From assembly GCA_964524065.1 (NCBI GenBank), contig CAZGCB010000001.1:19312-83311 (forward strand): a stretch of DNA of 64,000 bases, written 5' to 3'. Origin of the DNA: CAZADA01 sp964524065 (GTDB lineage Bacteria; Pseudomonadota; Alphaproteobacteria; Caulobacterales; Maricaulaceae). Below, piece by piece: positions 60,090 through 64,000 of the stretch. Below the pieces are notes generated by a model. That model worked only from the letters and a program-made list of their open reading frames with translations. It did not search any database and was not told the DNA's origin. Position 1 is the stretch's first letter. Every line of letters begins with the position of its first letter. The translations under genes and the position numbers were made by a program.

Positions 60090-60704
60090 TCAGCCCGCCG
60101 CCTCATCGCCCCAAATCTCGTCCAGCCGACGGTCCTGGCCGCACCCCGCGCGATACAAGCGATAGCGCAAAGCGTTGACTTCAAAGAAATCCTGATGGCT
60201 GACATCCGCCGGCCAAAAGGGCGACGCGTCACGAATGTCCGTCACCACACGCGCGACACGCCCGCTGGCCAGCAGCGCAGCCTTACTGGCTTCAGCAGCG
60301 GCGCGCTCCTGCGCATCGCCAACAAAAATCGCCGTGCGATACCAGGCGCCCTTGTCGCAGAATTGCCCGCGATCATCCTCCGGATCGATGTTGCGCCAGT
60401 AAATCTCCAAAAGACGCTCATAGCTGATGATGTTCGGGTCATAGCTGACCTCAACCGCCTCCAGATGGCTGGTGCGGCCCGACACCACAGCCTCATAGCT
60501 GGGGTTTTCTTGGGCGCCGCCACTGAAACCGGACACCACGGCGCTGACGCCGTCAAACCCCTGGAACGCCGCCTCCATGCACCAAAAGCACCCGCCGGCG
60601 AACACCGCTTTGGCGGCGCCATTGGCGGTGTCTTCCGCGCTCACGGCGACGGGGCTAAGCGCCGTCACCACAAGGGCCCACAGGCCCCCGATCCATCCTC
60701 GCAT
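60090..60704 (-). CDS. msrA: Peptide-methionine (S)-S-oxide reductase
   Basis: MsrA repairs oxidised methionine. The active-site motif is VFAGGCFWCMEAAFQG, with the conserved VVSGFSGG, EAVEVSYDPNIISYERLLEIYW and DKGAWYRTAIF. The 204-residue product begins with a hydrophobic stretch (GGLWALVVTALSPVAVSA), so it is probably exported and acts in the periplasm. The start at 60704 follows GGAGGCGAGGAA. C-terminal cysteine near AGCGQDRR may act as resolving residue. Confidence 0.95.
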   Translation of the reverse strand: MRGWIGGLWALVVTALSPVAVSAEDTANGAAKAVFAGGCFWCMEAAFQGFDGVSAVVSGFSGGAQENPSYEAVVSGRTSHLEAVEVSYDPNIISYERLLEIYWRNIDPEDDRGQFCDKGAWYRTAIFVGDAQERAAAEASKAALLASGRVARVVTDIRDASPFWPADVSHQDFFEVNALRYRLYRAGCGQDRRLDEIWGDEAAG

Positions 60705-60914
60705 CACTCTTCCTCGCCTCCGTGTCAGAGGCATAGAGATGCGGCTCGCCAGGGCGCGATCCAAACCACATTCCCTGACATGATTGTGAGATGACGCGCC
60801 AAAGCCGGGCTCGCCGGCAAGGAGGGCGCCGCGCCCATATCGCTCGCGACCGCAGATCGCAGCGCCTTTGGGGACAATAGCGCAAATGCAATCCCGTGGA
60901 GCGCGGTCGCGTGC

Positions 60915-61322
60915 TTAGGCGGCTGGCGGCGTCGCCACGATGGGGCCGATGACTTCTTCCAGCTTGCGCCGCAACATCGCCTTATTGAAAGGCTTGAGCA
61001 CAAAGTTATTCACGCCTTCCTTCTTCGCCATCATGACATTCTTCATGTTGTTTTTGCCCGTGGCGATGATGAACGGCATCTTCCGCATTTTAGGGTGTTT
61101 ACGAATTGTCTTCAGCAGTGTGATGCCATCGATATCATCCATGTAAAGGTCCGAGACGATCAAGTTGATCGCCTTGCCCTCCAGGATGGTCAGCGCTTCA
61201 CGGCCGCTCGCGGCTGTCGTCACGTCTTGGATCCCCAACGATTTGAGCGCATGGCTGCCCAACTGGCGCATGCTTTCTTGGTCATCCACCAATAGCGCTT
61301 TGATTTCGGTCGCGAGCGGCAT
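60915..61322 (-). CDS. CheY-like response regulator (single receiver domain)
   Basis: A 135-residue stand-alone receiver with the full active site: Asp13/Asp14 (LLVDDQESMRQLG), phospho-acceptor Asp58 (IVSDLYMDDIDG), Thr88 (IIATGKNN) and Lys110 (VLKPF). Without an output domain it probably works like CheY or a phosphorelay carrier, and GKNNMKNVMMAKKEGVNNFVLKPFN is typical of chemotaxis-type receivers. Start at 61322 follows GAGGGAG. No kinase is adjacent; the hybrid kinase 4 kb away is one candidate partner. Confidence 0.92.
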   Translation of the reverse strand: MPLATEIKALLVDDQESMRQLGSHALKSLGIQDVTTAASGREALTILEGKAINLIVSDLYMDDIDGITLLKTIRKHPKMRKMPFIIATGKNNMKNVMMAKKEGVNNFVLKPFNKAMLRRKLEEVIGPIVATPPAA

Positions 61323-61423
61323 GGGGTCACTCCCTCGATTCTCGCTAGCGTAGGCCGGCAACCCCGAAGATTTGGTTTCCACGCCCACGGGCGTGGCGAT
61401 CAGCCCTCACCCCCGTGCGCGTC

Positions 61424-62575
61424 TTATGCCGCGCCGTTCGCGACCCAACCCGCCAATTCCCGCCGCGCCAAAGCCTCCAGCATGGCGATGCTGTGGGCGC
61501 TGTCATTGAGGCAGGACAAGGCGGCGAAGCGCTCCCCGCCGGCATGCATGAACGTCTCCTGCACCCCTTCGGCGATCTCCTCCAGCGTCTCCAGACAGTC
61601 CGCCAGAAAACCCGGCATCGCCACCGCCACACGCGTGATCCCTTCGCCGGGCAGCGCCTCGATAGTTTTGTCCGTATAGGGCTGAAGCCATTGTGTCGGG
61701 CCAAAGCGCGATTGAAAGGTCAAACGCACACGATCCGCACTCCAGCCCAAACGCTCGCGCAACAGTCGGGCCGTCTTGGCGCAATGGCAATGATACGGAT
61801 CGCCCTTCTTGAAATAGGATTGCGGCAATCCGTGAAAGGACAACACCAGCACCTGCGGCTCAAAATCCAACGCCGCCAGCTGGCGCTCCACATCCCCCGC
61901 CAGCGCCTCAATATAGGCCGGATCATCATGGAAAGGCGGCGTGACGCGCAGCGCCGGCTGCCAGCGCATGGCGCCCAAGGCCTGGGCGGTTTTGTCCACC
62001 ACGCTGGCGGTGGTGGTGGCGGAGTATTGCGGGTAAAGCGGCATCAGCACGATGCGATCGCAGCCAGCGTCTTTGAGCGCCGCGAGCCGCTCGGCGATGC
62101 TCGGTCGGCCGTAACGCATGGCCCAATCCACCTGCACGCCATCGGCGGCCAGACGCGTGGCCAAAGCCTCGCCCTGCAGACGGGTGTAATGGCGCAAGGG
62201 CGAGCCGTCTGCGTCGTCACGCCAAATGGTCTTGTAGGCGGCGCCGCTTTTGGACGGGCGGAAGGTGAGAATGATCCCTTGCAAGATGGGCTGCCAGATC
62301 AACGGCGGCACTTCGATAACACGCCGATCGCTAAGAAACTCGGACAGATAGCGGCGCATGCTGCCATAGTCTGTCCCGTCGGGCGTGCCCAAATTCACCA
62401 GCAGCATGCCGGTGCGTCCGCCGCGCACGGCGGGATGATCGGCCGGGGCGGCTTCGCGATTGAGAACGGACGCGTGCACCCCCGCCGGCGCGACAGGCTG
62501 TGGAAAGCGCGGCGTGGACGTGGGGTCGGACGCCGCGGATGGGATCGCAGCGGCGTTGCTGTCAGCGGATGTCAT
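61424..62575 (-). CDS. hemH: Ferrochelatase
   Basis: HemH inserts Fe2+ into protoporphyrin IX, the last haem step. The 383-residue protein has GMLLVNLGTPDGTDYGSMRRYLSEFLSDRRVIE, YPQYSATTTASV, the catalytic histidine in VLSFHGLPQSYFKKGDPY, and QSRFGPTQWLQPYTDKTIE. An N-terminal extension of about 50 Ala/Pro-rich residues before the family core may be artefactual, but no better ribosome-binding site is visible further in. Confidence 0.95.
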   Translation of the reverse strand: MTSADSNAAAIPSAASDPTSTPRFPQPVAPAGVHASVLNREAAPADHPAVRGGRTGMLLVNLGTPDGTDYGSMRRYLSEFLSDRRVIEVPPLIWQPILQGIILTFRPSKSGAAYKTIWRDDADGSPLRHYTRLQGEALATRLAADGVQVDWAMRYGRPSIAERLAALKDAGCDRIVLMPLYPQYSATTTASVVDKTAQALGAMRWQPALRVTPPFHDDPAYIEALAGDVERQLAALDFEPQVLVLSFHGLPQSYFKKGDPYHCHCAKTARLLRERLGWSADRVRLTFQSRFGPTQWLQPYTDKTIEALPGEGITRVAVAMPGFLADCLETLEEIAEGVQETFMHAGGERFAALSCLNDSAHSIAMLEALARRELAGWVANGAA

Positions 62576-62766
62576 GGCGGGCCTCAGCGACGGCGGGAAC
62601 TGTTACGTCACTTAGGCTCAGCCCGCACGATTACCATCGCTGGGCTGACAAACCCCAGAGGGGCCTCCGCGCCGGCCGCGCAGCGGCCCATGGGCACGCC
62701 AGGCCTGATCCGGGCGCCGGCAATCGGCCCCAGCGCCGGTATGACAACCTCCGCGCCCTCGCCGGC

Positions 62767-62934
62767 TTAGCCCCAGCAGCGCGCTCCAGGGGCGATGGAA
62801 AAGAACAGGTCGGCCCGTTGCGCCAGCTGCGCCGCCAAATCCGTGCTGTCGCCATCGGCGGCCAATTGGGCCTGAATGGCGAGCATTTCGGCCATATCCA
62901 ACACCTTGTTGGAGCTCAAAAACGCTGAAGTCAT
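62767..62934 (-). CDS. Small protein of unknown function (55 residues)
   Basis: The frame starts MTSAFLSSNKVLDMAEMLAI and continues with QAQLAADGDSTDLAAQLAQR, ending LFFSIAPGARCWG. It is helical and acidic, with a single C-terminal cysteine. GAGGAGG lies eight bases upstream of the ATG, one of the best ribosome-binding sites in the window, which is the main reason to believe it is expressed. No family recognised. Confidence 0.6.
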   Translation of the reverse strand: MTSAFLSSNKVLDMAEMLAIQAQLAADGDSTDLAAQLAQRADLFFSIAPGARCWG

Positions 62935-63130
62935 CCGTTTCGCCTCCTCACCGCGTGTGTGTTCTCCCCCTGCTTTACGCACCAAACCGCCACCAGGTTT
63001 CATCGACGCAAGCATCCACGCGTGAAGGCCCACCGATCAAGTGAGCGTTTGGTCATAGAACACCGCATGGCGTCGCTGTCCGGCACGGAGCGCCGAGGGC
63101 GTTCGCGCATGACACACCGCCGGCGGAGGC

Positions 63131-63838
63131 TCAGTCCGGCGGGTTCCAGACCGGCTCCACAAAGGCGAGGTCAAAGCCCAGCAACGCGTGGGTGTCGACC
63201 ACCAGACGGCGCTCCCCCTCAGCGTCGCCGTCCCGTCCCGGCTGGGTTTTGTCTTCGCGTATCGGCGCGCCGCGTTCGCGCAAATCCTGGGCCATCAACC
63301 CGACGCTGTCGCACAACAACGCCAGTTGCGGCGCGCCTCCGGCGTCTCCCAACACGGGCTGCAACACCAGCTGCGCGCCCCCCAGCCGCAGCGTCAGGCT
63401 CGCATCGGCCCGGTCAACTTCGGCGCCGATATGCGTTTCGAGCCACGCGCGCGTCTCCGCCACATCCGCCGCCAAGACGCGCGACGCCAAGACGCCCCGC
63501 ACCCCATCGGCCACATAACCGGGCTGCGCGCCGGGCGCTGAGTCCGTCACCGCGGCGCCTTCAGCGGCCCGCCGTTCCATGTCCCAACGGTGGGCCTCTT
63601 GAAAAATCGCACGCCACAACGCGGCGGCGACGCCTTCGGGAATGCCGGCGGCGCTCGCGCGGGCGCACCGATCGTCCAAGATCGAGCGCATGCGGGCCAC
63701 TTGCACCACCGGCATCCCGGTGCGCCATTTGAACTGCGCCGCCCGCCGCGCCAGCTCCAGCCGCCGGCCCAACAACTCCAGCAACGCATCATCCAACCGA
63801 TCGATTTCGGTGCGGATCTGATCCAGATCCTCGCTCAT
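63131..63838 (-). CDS. Chorismate mutase (AroQ type) fused to a VOC-like C-terminal domain
   Basis: The first 95 residues are an AroQ-class chorismate mutase / isochorismate lyase: LDQIRTEIDRLDDALLELLGRRLELARRAAQFK, then VVQVARMRSILDDRCARA and LWRAIFQEAHRWD. It makes prephenate from chorismate. After a linker, residues 110-235 (VADVAETRAWLETHIGAEVD, LVLQPVLGDAGGAPQLALLC) resemble a vicinal-oxygen-chelate (glyoxalase) domain rather than prephenate dehydratase or dehydrogenase. The start at 63838 overlaps the stop of the upstream gene (TGATG). The second domain may bind product or be regulatory. Confidence 0.82.
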   Translation of the reverse strand: MSEDLDQIRTEIDRLDDALLELLGRRLELARRAAQFKWRTGMPVVQVARMRSILDDRCARASAAGIPEGVAAALWRAIFQEAHRWDMERRAAEGAAVTDSAPGAQPGYVADGVRGVLASRVLAADVAETRAWLETHIGAEVDRADASLTLRLGGAQLVLQPVLGDAGGAPQLALLCDSVGLMAQDLRERGAPIREDKTQPGRDGDAEGERRLVVDTHALLGFDLAFVEPVWNPPD

Positions 63839-64000
63839 CACGCCCTCTCCCTCTGGGTCCCCAGGGCGGACGGCGCCGGTGGCGCCGCGCCGGCGTCCCC
63901 GTCGGCCCGCCCCACCTGTTCCGATCGGTCCACAACGCCCAAGGCGGCGATGACGCTGCGCGCGTTCAACCACACCACGTCACAATCCCCAGCGGGGTCC
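63838..64000 (-). CDS. 3' end of an unidentified upstream gene (partial)
   Basis: On the minus strand a frame is open from the window edge to a TGA at 63838-63840 that overlaps the chorismate mutase ATG by one base. The visible residues start DPAGDCDVVWLNARSVIAAL and end in a low-complexity Ala/Pro/Gly tail. It is probably co-transcribed with the mutase. Too little is present to name a family. Confidence 0.5.
   Translation of the reverse strand, partial: DPAGDCDVVWLNARSVIAALGVVDRSEQVGRADGDAGAAPPAPSALGTQRERA

Noticed and set aside
1..64000. tRNA, rRNA, CRISPR array, insertion sequence or prophage
   Set aside because: Checked intergenic gaps for cloverleaf ends, regularly spaced repeats, transposase or integrase motifs and terminal inverted repeats; none seen.

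Overview
The window is about 64 kb of GC-rich chromosome from an alphaproteobacterium of the Caulobacter/Maricaulis/Hyphomonas type. The evidence is gene content and order: a tol-pal cluster (tolQRAB-pal-cpoB) that continues into tilS and ftsH and is preceded by ruvCAB and ybgC; the flagellar regulators FliX, FlaF, FlbT and a FlaEY-like protein, which are typical of this lineage; several small flagellins; an FlmG-type TPR flagellin glycosyltransferase; and a DksA with a degenerate zinc finger. I cannot name genus or species. I found no tRNA, rRNA, CRISPR array, insertion sequence or phage genes, so this looks like ordinary core chromosome with a few lineage-specific blocks.

Layout. 1-1.5 kb: end of an ABC-2 exporter (NodI/NodJ-like ATPase and permease). 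1.5-4.2 kb: an opgH glucosyltransferase followed by an FkbM methyltransferase. 4.3-10.1 kb: a compact block of seven genes (MDR dehydrogenase, divergent 6-pyruvoyltetrahydropterin synthase homologue, GT4 glycosyltransferase, methyltransferase, cytochrome b561, RibD reductase domain, RibA with a long N-terminal extension). Almost every junction in it overlaps by 4 nt. It looks like a pteridine/flavin-derived pathway that makes a glycosylated, methylated product; I do not recognise it as characterised, and it is my main candidate for an undescribed system. 10.1-28.1 kb: rpmB, ftsH, tilS, cpoB, pal, tolBARQ, ybgC, a PQQ-type sugar dehydrogenase lipoprotein, ruvBAC, rimM, an acetyltransferase, rpsP, a TonB-C-like protein and ffh, all on the minus strand. 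28.2-30.1 kb: small membrane protein, methyltransferase, dksA.

30.1-53 kb is a flagellar and flagellin-glycosylation region: fliX facing flgI-flgJ-flbY, a 925-residue FlaEY-like beta-propeller protein, genes for a nonulosonic (pseudaminic-type) acid (flmH/pseH, neuB/pseI, an RmlD-like reductase, an SpsF-like cytidylyltransferase, pseB), then fabI, a P-type ATPase and an EF-hand protein, and finally three flagellins with flaG, flaF, flbT and the divergent flmG. Sigma-54-like -24/-12 elements lie upstream of flgI and of two flagellins, and hairpin terminators separate the flagellin genes. PseB, PseH, PseI and the cytidylyltransferase would supply the activated sugar that FlmG transfers to flagellin, while FlbT and FlaF control flagellin translation and secretion. 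No pseC or pseG gene is in the window.

53-64 kb: a hybrid histidine kinase with an SLC5 transporter module, a small membrane protein, speD, a GT39 transferase, msrA, a CheY-like receiver, hemH, a 55-residue protein with a strong ribosome-binding site, a chorismate mutase fused to a second domain, and the 3' end of an overlapping upstream gene.
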